A stretch of DNA of 64,000 bases from DATFTE01 sp963802575 (GTDB taxonomy: Bacteria > Acidobacteriota > Terriglobia > Terriglobales > Acidobacteriaceae): the NCBI GenBank assembly GCA_963802575.1, contig CAWDJF010000009.1:124001-188000 (forward strand), read 5' to 3'. The notes under the pieces were generated by a model. The model was given only the letters and a program-made list of their open reading frames with translations. It searched no databases and was not told the DNA's origin. The translations under genes and the position numbers were made by a program. This document shows positions 44,008 through 52,376 of this stretch, piece by piece. Within the stretch, counting starts at the first letter, position 1, and every line of letters starts with the position of its first letter.

Positions 44008-44496
44008 TTACTGAACCATGCCGATTTTGGTGCGCATTTCGCGGGCCAGGTCGTAGACCGTGCGCAGCTTAGTCTCTGCGGTCTGGGGAAGATTGGGGAC
44101 CCCCAGCGCCATTTCACAAGAAAGCAGCAACGCGGTGACGGTGCCCTTGAGTTCGCTGCGCAGGACTTGTTCAGCCTCGCGGCGAGCAACCATGGCCTCG
44201 CGCTTGCGCCGGTTGAGGGCGGCACGCAATTCGCGAACCACGCGTTCGATGCCGCTGATCGCAAAGTTGATGTGCAATGCGACCGCGGTGCCCAGGTGCT
44301 GCATCACCAATTCGGATTCGTCGGGTTCCGCTTCCACGAGAAATTGATCGATCACCACCGCAGAGTATTCGGTGCTGCGGAGTTGTGCTCCCGCCTGTTG
44401 CAGGCCGGAGGCGATTTGCACGTTCTCGGCCGTAGCCTGTTGAATCGCTTGCGCGCATTCCTGCACTCGCGCGGAAGATGTAATCAGTAGAATCAT
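44008..44496 (-). CDS. Degenerate receiver-like protein linked to the kinase/regulator operon
   Basis: A 162-residue soluble protein. The first half resembles a receiver domain: MILLITSSARVQECAQAIQ (beta1/alpha1 without the usual acidic pair) and a lone Asp in YSAVVIDQFL (about Asp50). The second half is helical, with ALRAALNRRKREAMVARREAEQVL and ELKGTVTALLLSCEMALGVP, recalling the dimerisation helix of a histidine kinase but lacking the phospho-His. It lies 114 bp downstream of the NtrC-type regulator on the same strand. It could be a phosphotransfer modulator or decoy; this is inference. Confidence 0.7.
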   Translation of the reverse strand: MILLITSSARVQECAQAIQQATAENVQIASGLQQAGAQLRSTEYSAVVIDQFLVEAEPDESELVMQHLGTAVALHINFAISGIERVVRELRAALNRRKREAMVARREAEQVLRSELKGTVTALLLSCEMALGVPNLPQTAETKLRTVYDLAREMRTKIGMVQ

Positions 44497-44610
44497 GGTC
44501 TACCCAGTTGCACATCTCTGACCATAAACGCACGCGTTGAAAATGCACCACTTAATTTCGCACTTTCTGGCGCGAGTTCCACAGTGGGAGCCCAAAACGA
44601 GAATCGGCGT

Positions 44611-46017
44611 TTATTCCTGGGACGCATACTCCTTCAGCTTGCGATAGAGCGTTGTCTTCCCGATGCCGAGCAGACGGGCGGCCATTAACTTATCCCCGTT
44701 GAGCTGGGTGATGGCGTTGAGAATGGTCTGCTTTTCTACTTCAATCATGGGGATGATCTTTGGTGCGCCGCTGGGGGCGGTCGACGACGTTCCCGGCGCG
44801 CTATGAATGTCAGTAGGCAGATCGCGAACGTTGATCATAGGACCCGTGGTGAAGGCGCAGGCCCGCTCGAGACAATTCTCGAGCTCGCGCACGTTCCCCG
44901 GCCAATCGTAGGCCAACAGGACCTTCAATGCTTCATCAGCTAAAGTGCGACGCTGCCCAGAGGTGCGCTCCTGGCGTTCGAGGAAGTGTGCGGTGAGCAG
45001 AGGGATGTCTTGACGGCGCTCGCGCAGCGGCGGGATGCGCAGGCTCAGCACATTCAGCCGGAAATAGAGATCGCGACGGAAGGTTCCCTGAGCCACGGCT
45101 TGTTCGAGGTCACGGTTGGTCGCAGCCAGAATTCGCACGTTGATGGGAATCTGCTTAGTGCTGCCAACAGGACGTATCTCTTTTTCCTGAATGGCGCGCA
45201 GCAATTTGGCTTGCAGGTCGATGGGAAGTTCTCCTACTTCGTCGAGGAATACGGTCCCTCCTTCGGCGATCGCCAGCAAACCTTCTTTCGATTGCACCGC
45301 CCCGGTGAACGCGCCTTTCACGTATCCGAACAGTTCGCTCTCGATAAGGGTGGGCACCAGCGATCCACAGTCGACCGGAATGAAAGGCTTATCGCGATAA
45401 GGGCCGGAGAAATGGATGGAGCGGGCAACGAGTTCCTTGCCGGTGCCGCTTTCGCCAAGAATGAGTACCGGATGGCTGCTATGGGCGGCCTTGGCGATGA
45501 TGCGATAGAGCTTCTCCATATCAGGCGCGCGGCCGATGATGCTGCCGAATCCCTGCTTGGATTTGATCTTCTCCCGCAACATGCGGTTCTCGGTCTTGAG
45601 TTTCAAATGACTGGAGACGCGGTCGAGCAGGAGTTTGAGTTCGTCCATGCTGAAGGGCTTGGTGACGAAGTCATAGGCTCCATTCTTCATGGCTTGTACC
45701 GCGGACTGGACTGTCGCATAACCCGTGACCACGATCACGATGGCATCAGGCCGCCGAGCCTTGATTTGCCGCAGAGCTTCGAGGCCGCCGGCACCGGGGA
45801 GCTTCAGATCCAGCAGAACCACGTCGATGCCCTGGGTGTCGAGCAAGCGATAGGCGTGCTCGGCGGAATCGGCGACGGAGGTGCTGAAGCCGAGAGACTG
45901 CGCCACCTCCCTGCAGGCATCGCGGATCGCGCGCTCATCATCGACAACCAGGAGGTTCAGAAAATTCGCCCCTTCGATCTGGGGTTGGTAAGACGTAGTG
46001 GCTTCGGCGGTGGTCAT
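44611..46017 (-). CDS. Sigma-54-dependent response regulator (NtrC family)
   Basis: A 468-residue regulator from the ATG at 46017 (AGAGG ribosome site). The receiver has the acidic DDE triad and phospho-acceptor Asp70 (VVLLDLKLPG), with a Lys in FVTKPFSMDEL. The sigma-54 AAA+ domain shows GESGTGKELVARSIH, the contact loop GAFTGA, ATNRDLEQAV and RDLYFRLNVLSLRIPPLRER. A Fis-type HTH ends the protein (AARLLGIGKTTLYRKLKEY). The kinase upstream overlaps its start by four bases. It should activate sigma-54 promoters, none of which I could locate in the window. Confidence 0.95.
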   Translation of the reverse strand: MTTAEATTSYQPQIEGANFLNLLVVDDERAIRDACREVAQSLGFSTSVADSAEHAYRLLDTQGIDVVLLDLKLPGAGGLEALRQIKARRPDAIVIVVTGYATVQSAVQAMKNGAYDFVTKPFSMDELKLLLDRVSSHLKLKTENRMLREKIKSKQGFGSIIGRAPDMEKLYRIIAKAAHSSHPVLILGESGTGKELVARSIHFSGPYRDKPFIPVDCGSLVPTLIESELFGYVKGAFTGAVQSKEGLLAIAEGGTVFLDEVGELPIDLQAKLLRAIQEKEIRPVGSTKQIPINVRILAATNRDLEQAVAQGTFRRDLYFRLNVLSLRIPPLRERRQDIPLLTAHFLERQERTSGQRRTLADEALKVLLAYDWPGNVRELENCLERACAFTTGPMINVRDLPTDIHSAPGTSSTAPSGAPKIIPMIEVEKQTILNAITQLNGDKLMAARLLGIGKTTLYRKLKEYASQE

Positions 46018-47561
46018 GGTTTTCCTCTCTTTACAGTGGAAGCTGGAGGTTGATTGAGGGTTTCGCGAACTTTCTGAAGCAAAGCAGTGCTGCTGAAAGG
46101 CTTGTGGAACAAAACCACATCTTCCCGATCTTCTGCAGGGGCTGAGTGGACGTAACCCGACATGTAAAGCACACGGAGGTTGGGACGGCGCCTGCGAAGT
46201 TTCTGAGCGACCTGGTGGCCGCTCATCCCGGGCATCGTGAGATCGACCAGCAGCAGGTCGATGGTCTGCGAATGTCCCTGGCACAGTTGCAGAGCCTGCG
46301 CCCCGCTGGATGCTTCCAGGACGGTGTAGCCGGAGTCCTCGAGAACTCGCAGCGCGGAGCGGCGGACCACCCGGTTGTCTTCGACCAACAAAAGAGTCGC
46401 CCTGGGATGCGCGGCATCGAGGCGCTCGGCGGGGTCTTGGATTCTCCGTTCGTCAGAGACCCGCGGCAGTCGCACGATGACGCTTGTGCCAACGCCCGTT
46501 TCGCTTTCAATCGCGATCGACCCACCGCAGAGATCAACTATGCCCTTCACGGTGGCGAGTCCTAACCCGTTCCCCTGGCCCGGAGCTTTGGTGGTGAAGA
46601 ATGGCTCGAACAAGCGGGCACGAACTTCGTGGCTGATGCCGCAACCGTTGTCGCTGACGATGAGTTCGACCATGTCTCCAGAACCATTCGAAGGCGCGCA
46701 GCGGGTTTCAATGTGAATCGTTCCCCCGTCGGGTAAGGCGTCACGGGCATTGAGAGCAAGGTTCAGAACGATCTGCTGCACCTGAGCGGGATCCATTTTG
46801 ACCAGCCAGAGATCGGGCACGAGCACCGCGGTGAGCCGGATATTTTCGCTGATCAGCCGGCGAAGCAGGTTGCGCATTCCGCTGACGACTTCGTTCAGTG
46901 AGAGTACTTGCGGTTCCGACGGCTGCTGTCGCGCCACAGAGAGGAGTTGTTGCACCAGGGCCGCTCCCTGGCGGGCGGCGAGGTTGATCTCGTGGGCATG
47001 TTGGCGCAGACGGCTCCGCGGCTCGAGCCCGTCATGAATCAAATCGCAGTAAAGCATGATGCCGGTGAGCAGGTTGTTGAAGTCGTGAGCGACTCCACCG
47101 ACGAGACGCCCGATGACTTCCATTTTCTGCGCTTCCCGCAATTGCTGTTCGGTGCGCTTGCGCTCGGTGATGTCCTCAACCATGCCGATGACCGACTCGG
47201 GGTGGCCATCAGCGCCGAGTACGAGAGAGACGGTCAGACGTACCCATCCGCTGGTGTCATGGTTTCCCCGGTAGCGGAGCTCGATCTGGTAATCGCTCCG
47301 CTTGCCTGCAACCATCTCTTCGAAGAGCGCGGAGTCGGTGGCGAAGTCGTCGGGATGAGTGAACTCACGAAAGTGCATGCCGCGGAGTTCTTCGCGGTCG
47401 TAACCAAGCATTCGTTGCAAGGCTGGGTTGCTATCGAGCACCCGTCCGTCGAGGGAACATTGCAGAATGCCGATGGCCGCGGCGTCGAAGATGGCGCGAT
47501 AGCGCTTGTCCTCGTGCGCTTCGGCCAGACCGTTTCCCGGAACTGTGGCGACCGCACTCAT
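46014..47561 (-). CDS. PAS sensor histidine kinase with C-terminal receiver (hybrid)
   Basis: A 515-residue soluble hybrid kinase. PAS domain about 20-140 (FDAAAIGILQCSLDGRVLDSN, then MVEDITERKRTEQQL); HisKA with His159 in GGVAHDFNNLLTGIML; HATPase with LNLALNARDALPDG, DNGCGIS and GNGLGLATV; and a C-terminal receiver with LLLVEDNRVV and the Asp in LLLVDLTMPGMSG. There is no membrane helix, so it senses a cytoplasmic signal. Its stop and the regulator's start overlap (ATGA), so the two are co-translated. The start at 47561 precedes the PAS domain by about 20 residues. Confidence 0.93.
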   Translation of the reverse strand: MSAVATVPGNGLAEAHEDKRYRAIFDAAAIGILQCSLDGRVLDSNPALQRMLGYDREELRGMHFREFTHPDDFATDSALFEEMVAGKRSDYQIELRYRGNHDTSGWVRLTVSLVLGADGHPESVIGMVEDITERKRTEQQLREAQKMEVIGRLVGGVAHDFNNLLTGIMLYCDLIHDGLEPRSRLRQHAHEINLAARQGAALVQQLLSVARQQPSEPQVLSLNEVVSGMRNLLRRLISENIRLTAVLVPDLWLVKMDPAQVQQIVLNLALNARDALPDGGTIHIETRCAPSNGSGDMVELIVSDNGCGISHEVRARLFEPFFTTKAPGQGNGLGLATVKGIVDLCGGSIAIESETGVGTSVIVRLPRVSDERRIQDPAERLDAAHPRATLLLVEDNRVVRRSALRVLEDSGYTVLEASSGAQALQLCQGHSQTIDLLLVDLTMPGMSGHQVAQKLRRRRPNLRVLYMSGYVHSAPAEDREDVVLFHKPFSSTALLQKVRETLNQPPASTVKRGKP

Positions 47562-47782
47562 GGTTCCTGCTCTACCCACAACTCGCTGCGGGAACCGTTC
47601 ACGGGGGAAGCAGACGGATCCATGTAATTCGTAGCGCTCTAAGGAAGGTGACGGCACCGCATTCCAAGACGGGAAGGCTGGGAATGCGACCTGAGATGCA
47701 CGCTCCCTATTTGGGAAGTGTAGGGCTGTCCCATTCTGGAATTAAGTACAGCCGTCACAGGCAAATGTGATGGAGAAGACGA

Positions 47783-48361
47783 CTAGGGTTGGCCGGGAAC
47801 AGTCTCTTTGAGCCGGAAGGTCAAGCGGTGGCTGGGAGGGAACTGGATGTCCTGTGCGCCGGGATTGGGCGGACCGCTCTCTGGCGAACTGGGAAGCACC
47901 TCCTGCGTCCCTCCCTTGGCGAAGACGCTTGAGGTCAGGATTGGCTGAGATTTTCCGTTCAGCGCGATGGCGGACAAGGTGAGGCGCATGTATCCGGAGG
48001 TCTGGTCGCCGTCGGAAGGCTTCGCGGCGACCACGCGTCCCGTGACCATGGTCCCGCGGCGGGCAACGACCTTACTGCGAACGACGATAGGCTCATCGAG
48101 AACAGCTTCGAATGCTTCTCCGTCGCGCGCTGTGGCGCTGGAGAGCGGCGTCTGCAAGCGCACCATGATCGGAGTACCGGCGGGCATCTCGACGACAGAG
48201 GATGTGGGAGGAAGTCCTTTGCGATTGGGAGCACGCTCGAAGGGGAGCTGCTGACCGTCGGGACTGGAATCGTCTATTGTCTCGACGGCGGGCTGCCTGG
48301 AGCAGGCAGTCATGCCCAGCGAGAGAACGACGGCAAGCGCTATGGTTTTCCATGAGACCAT
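47783..48361 (-). CDS. Predicted lipoprotein of unknown function
   Basis: A 192-residue protein from the ATG at 48361. The signal peptide ends in a lipobox SLGMTAC with Cys20, so it is probably lipid-anchored in the envelope. The mature part has VVEMPAGTPIMVRLQTPLSSATARDGEAF and VVARRGTMVTGRVVAAKPSDGD, patterns seen in proteins of TrbI/VirB10-like or copper-resistance type, but too short for a firm call. It is a single gene. Function unknown. Confidence 0.72.
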   Translation of the reverse strand: MVSWKTIALAVVLSLGMTACSRQPAVETIDDSSPDGQQLPFERAPNRKGLPPTSSVVEMPAGTPIMVRLQTPLSSATARDGEAFEAVLDEPIVVRSKVVARRGTMVTGRVVAAKPSDGDQTSGYMRLTLSAIALNGKSQPILTSSVFAKGGTQEVLPSSPESGPPNPGAQDIQFPPSHRLTFRLKETVPGQP

Positions 48362-48821
48362 CTCAGGATTCCTCCGCTGCCTGCGTGACAAGTACAGGCA
48401 CGAAGCGTGCCAATACCCAAAGAATTCAAAGGGAAAGAGTTAGGCGTGGGCGGCGACGGCGTGGGCGTGTAGTTTTTTCCGGCACGGATCGCAGTCGCTG
48501 ATGATAGGTCTTGCGGATACACAACTACGTGCAGAGGATCCCAGCCTAGTTTGGTTTTTCGGCCGTTTGCGTCGGCGGCGGTTCGAGCAAGCTGTCAAAT
48601 GCGCGAAGTGTTCCATGTGGAACATGTTGTCATGGCGATTAGGCCTATACGATAATGTCATGACAGCTAACGCGAAGAAACATCAGGTAGTTTCGGAGGC
48701 GAGACGGGTGGGATGTTCAGCACCCAACTCAGTCAATCCGCCGGTTTGCCGACCTTCCACGAACCTGATTGGCTCCCGATCAAAAGAGCGGCGAGTGACA
48801 TTCGGATTCGCGAGAACATGA
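48362..48821. other. Intergenic region with a parS-like palindrome
   Basis: A 460-bp gap between the lipoprotein gene and the TetR gene. It contains the palindrome at 48607-48622. A small open frame at 48440-48661 on the minus strand has Arg/Cys-rich composition but no ribosome site or known match, so I do not call it. Nothing else stands out. Confidence 0.5.
48607..48622. promoter_or_regulatory. parS-like palindrome
   Basis: TGTTCCATGTGGAACA: 7-bp arms TGTTCCA/TGGAACA around TG. It differs from TGTTCCACGTGGAACA by one base and from the consensus TGTTTCACGTGAAACA by three. The central CACGTG is broken to CATGTG, which weakens the case. Confidence 0.3.
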
Positions 48822-49349
48822 TTAGCCGAGCTTGTGTCGAACGCTCTCAAGGATTTCGTCCGACAGTCGCCGATCTTGGACGGCGCGAGCCAGTACAACG
48901 CCACCCAGCATCGCCGCTGTCCAAAAGATGGCTTCGCTCCGGTCTGCGCCCTTAGCGGAGACAAGGTTCTCGAGCCCCTGCTCGAACGCGGTTTTGAGTT
49001 CAGGAGTCGAGCGAGCCACTTCCTGGGCCAGCGCGGCCATGGTGCAGCCGTCGCCTGGATTATCCCGGTGCCGAGGGCTCAGATACGCATCGGTAAACGA
49101 TCCTTTGCCCTTCTTCTTTTTGCTACGCTGCAGCCGACCTAGCGAAACCCTTTGGCCATACGCAACGGCAGCTGCCTGCAGTTCCTGCTTCGAACCGAAA
49201 TGAGCATAGAAGGCACCATGCGTCAGGCCGGCGGCCTTCATCACATCGCCTACGCTGACATTGTCAAATCCCCGTTCACGGAACAGGCGGGAAGCCTCCT
49301 TCACAATCCGTTCATGTTTTGCGGCGGTCTCTTCGACGGGATAGCGCAT
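48822..49349 (-). CDS. TetR-family transcriptional repressor
   Basis: A 175-residue repressor. The start at 49349 opens with the TetR HTH: RIVKEASRLFRERGFDNVSVGDVMKAAGLTHGAFYAHFGSKQEL (pieces). The C-terminal ligand domain has the block AYLSPRHRDNPGDGCTMAALAQEVAR, found in a TetR subgroup. It is divergent from the SnoaL-like gene; the shared region 49350-49449 contains three related palindromic sites, so it probably represses both genes. The ligand is unknown. Confidence 0.92.
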   Translation of the reverse strand: MRYPVEETAAKHERIVKEASRLFRERGFDNVSVGDVMKAAGLTHGAFYAHFGSKQELQAAAVAYGQRVSLGRLQRSKKKKGKGSFTDAYLSPRHRDNPGDGCTMAALAQEVARSTPELKTAFEQGLENLVSAKGADRSEAIFWTAAMLGGVVLARAVQDRRLSDEILESVRHKLG

Positions 49350-49370
49350 ACTTTTTCTGCATCCTCCATC

Positions 49371-49425
49371 TATGATGGTCATCATATCACATGTATGACG
49401 CCCATCATATTTGATGCCGGTCATA
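49371..49425. promoter_or_regulatory. Three tandem palindromic operator candidates for the TetR repressor
   Basis: TATGATG-GT-CATCATA (49371-49386, perfect), TATGACG-CC-CATCATA (49394-49409, one mismatch) and TTTGATG-CC-GGTCATA (49410-49425, weaker). They fill the space between the divergent tetR and SnoaL-like genes. Binding is inferred. Confidence 0.7.
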
Positions 49426-49449
49426 CAAAAAGGAAGCTGAGGAGGAAAA

Positions 49450-50079
49450 ATGAAAATTAAGGAGAAAGAAATGGAAATCTCACAAACCCACCGAGCTGCT
49501 TTGATCGCGACTCACAACATCAATTCCGCTCCCCATGCGCCAAGGCCGCCGCTCCGAGGCCTGATGCAACGTCTCGGGTTAGTTCTTCTTGCGTGTACGC
49601 TCGTCATCGGTGTGACCGGTTCTGCGAGCGCCGGCGAGGCTCAAGACGAAGCGGCCGTTCGCGCGCTCGGAGATAGTTTCGCTAAGGCTTTCGTTCAGAA
49701 GAATGCAGAACTTCGAGCATCCCTATTCGCCCAAGATGGAACGTTCGTGACGTCGCAGGGTGATTTTCTGCAAGGGCGGGTCGCAATGGTGAACGACTTC
49801 GGTCCCGAGGCGCAACAAGCCGTCAACGGCAACACGCAAGCGGCGTTCTCCAACTATCGGATTCGCTTCATCAACCGCGATGTCGCGGTCGCTGACGCGC
49901 TCCTTACCGTGCACAATGTCAACGGTCCGGGTGGGAGGGTCATTCCCGTGATCCCGATCAACTTTTTCTACGTGGCTGTCCGCCACGGGGGTCAGTGGTT
50001 GATCGATGATGGGCGCGCGCATTTCGCACCCGCGCCGCCTAATGGCATGACCGATCATGGGATGGCCGCTCACAACTAA
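49450..50079 (+). CDS. Secreted SnoaL/SgcJ-like protein
   Basis: A 209-residue protein. An AGGAGG ribosome site 6 bp before the ATG at 49450 supports this start. A long N-region (1-38) precedes a signal-type hydrophobic stretch (LGLVLLACTLVIGVTG, then SASAGE). The mature part has the SnoaL/SgcJ-type pattern AVRALGDSFAKAFVQKNAELRASLFAQDGTFVTSQGDF and DGRAHFAP (pieces), a small cone-shaped fold used by isomerases, hydrolases and non-enzymatic ligand binders. It is divergent from tetR, which probably controls it. Its true activity is unknown. Confidence 0.82.
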   Translation: MKIKEKEMEISQTHRAALIATHNINSAPHAPRPPLRGLMQRLGLVLLACTLVIGVTGSASAGEAQDEAAVRALGDSFAKAFVQKNAELRASLFAQDGTFVTSQGDFLQGRVAMVNDFGPEAQQAVNGNTQAAFSNYRIRFINRDVAVADALLTVHNVNGPGGRVIPVIPINFFYVAVRHGGQWLIDDGRAHFAPAPPNGMTDHGMAAHN

Positions 50080-50140
50080 CGTGGAGAATACTTGTGCCAC
50101 ATTCCACGCAGTTCGATAGCCCACCGCTTCCAGCATTCTC

Positions 50141-50165
50141 GTGGCCGGCTCGACGCCCCGGCTAC
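50141..50165. repeat. GCCGGC-type hairpin repeat, copy 6 (degenerate)
   Basis: GTGGCCGGCTCGACGCCCCGGCTAC, a decayed version of the family at 328, near the end of the SnoaL-like gene. Confidence 0.6.
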
Positions 50166-50172
50166 ATAAAAA

Positions 50173-50204
50173 AAGACGCGCCTTGCGGCGCGTCTTCTTC
50201 TTTT
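50173..50204. terminator. Bidirectional intrinsic terminator
   Basis: AAGACGCGCC (50173-50182), loop TTGC, GGCGCGTCTT (50187-50196), with CTTCTTTT after it on the plus strand and a run of T before it when read on the minus strand. It serves the convergent SnoaL-like gene and BNR-repeat gene. Confidence 0.88.
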
Positions 50205-50219
50205 GTGGTTTGGTGAAAG

Positions 50220-52238
50220 TTAGTTCGAGCTTCCGGTAGCGGATGCGCTCTCGGAACCATCGCCCGGTTGGACGATGACGCCGTCGAACGGAGTCGCTGC
50301 CATGAAGTGTCCCTGAACTACGCTGACGCTGCGCAGCGGGTAGCCGGAGTCAGGACCACGGCTCCAGCTGCGGCCGCCATCCTGGCTTGCGAAGACCACG
50401 CCCGTTGCCATGCTGGTAGCCAGCAGACGCTTGCCTTTGCTGTCATACGAGATGGAGCTGACGTTCTTATCCGGCAACCCGTTCATCATATGTTCCCAGG
50501 TCGCGCCGGAGTCGGAACTGCGGAATGCTCCTTCACGCGAGGCCATCAACATCTGCCCGTCGGGCGTGATGGTCACGGTGCGAATCGCGGTCAACCAGTT
50601 CGGCAAAGCCGCCTGTTGCCAGGCGCCGCCCCCGTCGTTGGAGAAGATGACATTCGTACGGGTCGCGGCGGCTACCAGTTCGCCGTTCGCTCCCACGGAG
50701 ACGAAGTCGTTCTTGCCCATCACCGGACCACCGGTCCAGCTCTTGCCATCGTTGGTGCTGGTGAACAATCCCGCGGAAGTCGCTGCAATCCAGCGCTTCG
50801 AGGAAACGTCCACGTAATTGACTTTGGCTTCAAGCACCGAGCGCTTCGCCGTCTTGCTGGCGACGGAAACCTTCTTGGTTCCCTTCTTCGCGGTGCTGTA
50901 AGAGACTGTCTCGTTCACGATGTTGTTGATCGGACGCCACTCGCTGGCATTGTGGTCGAGCATGAACATGCCGCGATTGGTGCCCGCGATCAGCGCGCCA
51001 TTGCTGGCCTGCTGCAGAGTGAAGACATCGCGGCCGCCAAGGCCGTTCGCCTTCTGCATCCAGTGCTGCCCGCCATCGTGGGAGAAGAACACGCCGCCCT
51101 GCTCCTTGTCGTTCACTACGCCGACGTAGATGGTACCGGCATCGTGATTGTCGGCAAGGATGGAGGAAACGTAACGGTGGGTGTAGCCGTGGTTCGAAGC
51201 GGTGAACGTCTGCGCTCCATCATCGCTGGCCATAACGCCGCTGCGATCGGTGGCAAGCAGAACGCGCGAAGAGTTGCGCGGATCAATCATGACGTCGTTC
51301 ACGACGACTTCAGGATTGCTGACGCGCTTCCAGGTCGTGCCTTCGTCCATCGTCTTCCAAAGACCTTCCGTGGTTCCAGCGTAAACGATCTTCGGATTGC
51401 TGGGATCCATCTTCAGCACGCGCGTGCGGCGAGCGGAGAACGGAATGCCCTGAATTTTCTTGAACAGGTCGCCGGCAGTTTCGCTCTTATAGATACCAGA
51501 GCAAGCGCTGGCGAAAACGATCGAAGGATTGGTGGAATCGACGATGACCGAGAACACGTCGGAGTCATCGATCATGCCTTTGTTGATGTGTTGCCAGCTC
51601 GCGCCACCGTCGGAGGTCTTCCACGCGAGGTGCCAGGTACCGGCGTAAACCGTGTTGGGATTTTTGGGATCGACAGCGATCGATTCGATATTCTTGATCT
51701 CGGTCGAACTGGAGGAGATGCGGCTCCAGCTGTTGCCACCGTCGTTGCTGCGGTAGACGCCGTCAAGCGCGCCGGCCACCAGGACGCTGGAATCGGAAGC
51801 GGCAATCGCCATGGCGCGGATCGATTTGCCATGCATGCCAGAGAGAGCTTCCCAGTTCTTACCACCATCGCGGGAGCGGAACATATCGCCCGCCTGCTGG
51901 TTCTCTACGCTCCAGGCCGCAACATAGATCTTGTTAGGATTCTGAGGATCGAGGGCGATGTGGTCGAGGACGTAGTCGTCGCCACTGCCGAGGTGCGCGA
52001 AGTGCGCCCAGGTGTGACCGCCATCGTTGGAAACGAACATGGTTCCTGTATTGGTGCCCAGGAAGATATGGTCAGGATTGTGAGGATCGTAAGCCAGGCT
52101 GCGAACATCGCCGCCATCCGGCCCCAACACAGCCCACTGACCAGCCCAAACGGTCGTGACGCAAAACAGCGCGACGGCCATTAGAATCAGAGATTTACGA
52201 GTAATCACTCGCGTTGCTCCCGAAATCATAGGTGACAT
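50220..52238 (-). CDS. Secreted BNR/sortilin-like repeat protein
   Basis: A 672-residue exported protein. N-region 1-19 is followed by a signal helix (LILMAVALFCVTTVWAG). The body is a run of BNR/Asp-box repeats with the pattern S-x-D-x-G-x-x-W (VSNDGGHTWAHF, RSRDGGKNWEAL, RSNDGGNSWSRI, KTSDGGASWQHI, FSHDGGQHWMQK and others), which should fold as one or two beta-propellers, as in VPS10/sortilin or HCF136-like proteins. It has no sialidase catalytic residues. The role may be surface or periplasmic binding. It precedes a bidirectional terminator. Confidence 0.9.
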   Translation of the reverse strand: MSPMISGATRVITRKSLILMAVALFCVTTVWAGQWAVLGPDGGDVRSLAYDPHNPDHIFLGTNTGTMFVSNDGGHTWAHFAHLGSGDDYVLDHIALDPQNPNKIYVAAWSVENQQAGDMFRSRDGGKNWEALSGMHGKSIRAMAIAASDSSVLVAGALDGVYRSNDGGNSWSRISSSSTEIKNIESIAVDPKNPNTVYAGTWHLAWKTSDGGASWQHINKGMIDDSDVFSVIVDSTNPSIVFASACSGIYKSETAGDLFKKIQGIPFSARRTRVLKMDPSNPKIVYAGTTEGLWKTMDEGTTWKRVSNPEVVVNDVMIDPRNSSRVLLATDRSGVMASDDGAQTFTASNHGYTHRYVSSILADNHDAGTIYVGVVNDKEQGGVFFSHDGGQHWMQKANGLGGRDVFTLQQASNGALIAGTNRGMFMLDHNASEWRPINNIVNETVSYSTAKKGTKKVSVASKTAKRSVLEAKVNYVDVSSKRWIAATSAGLFTSTNDGKSWTGGPVMGKNDFVSVGANGELVAAATRTNVIFSNDGGGAWQQAALPNWLTAIRTVTITPDGQMLMASREGAFRSSDSGATWEHMMNGLPDKNVSSISYDSKGKRLLATSMATGVVFASQDGGRSWSRGPDSGYPLRSVSVVQGHFMAATPFDGVIVQPGDGSESASATGSSN

Positions 52239-52326
52239 TGCCCCTCTGCGAACGGAGATTCGCTTCTCGGGTCAGGTTGACAGCGTAACACGTGTCCATC
52301 AAGTTACCGAAGGGAAGGCAAAAAAA

Positions 52327-52353
52327 GGCCGGTCGAGTATGTCTCGACCGGCC
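52327..52353 (-). terminator. Intrinsic terminator after the OmpA/PKD gene
   Basis: GGCCGGTCGAG (52327-52337), loop TATGT, CTCGACCGGCC (52343-52353). On the minus strand the 11-bp stem is followed by a run of T, 24 bp beyond the stop at 52377. Confidence 0.9.
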
Positions 52354-52376
52354 TTTAGGTTTCCAAGCGTTTCGAG

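Noticed and set aside
48440..48661. Minus-strand 73-codon frame with Arg/Cys-rich sequence
   Set aside because: No ribosome-binding site, no recognisable domain, and it overlaps the parS-like palindrome.
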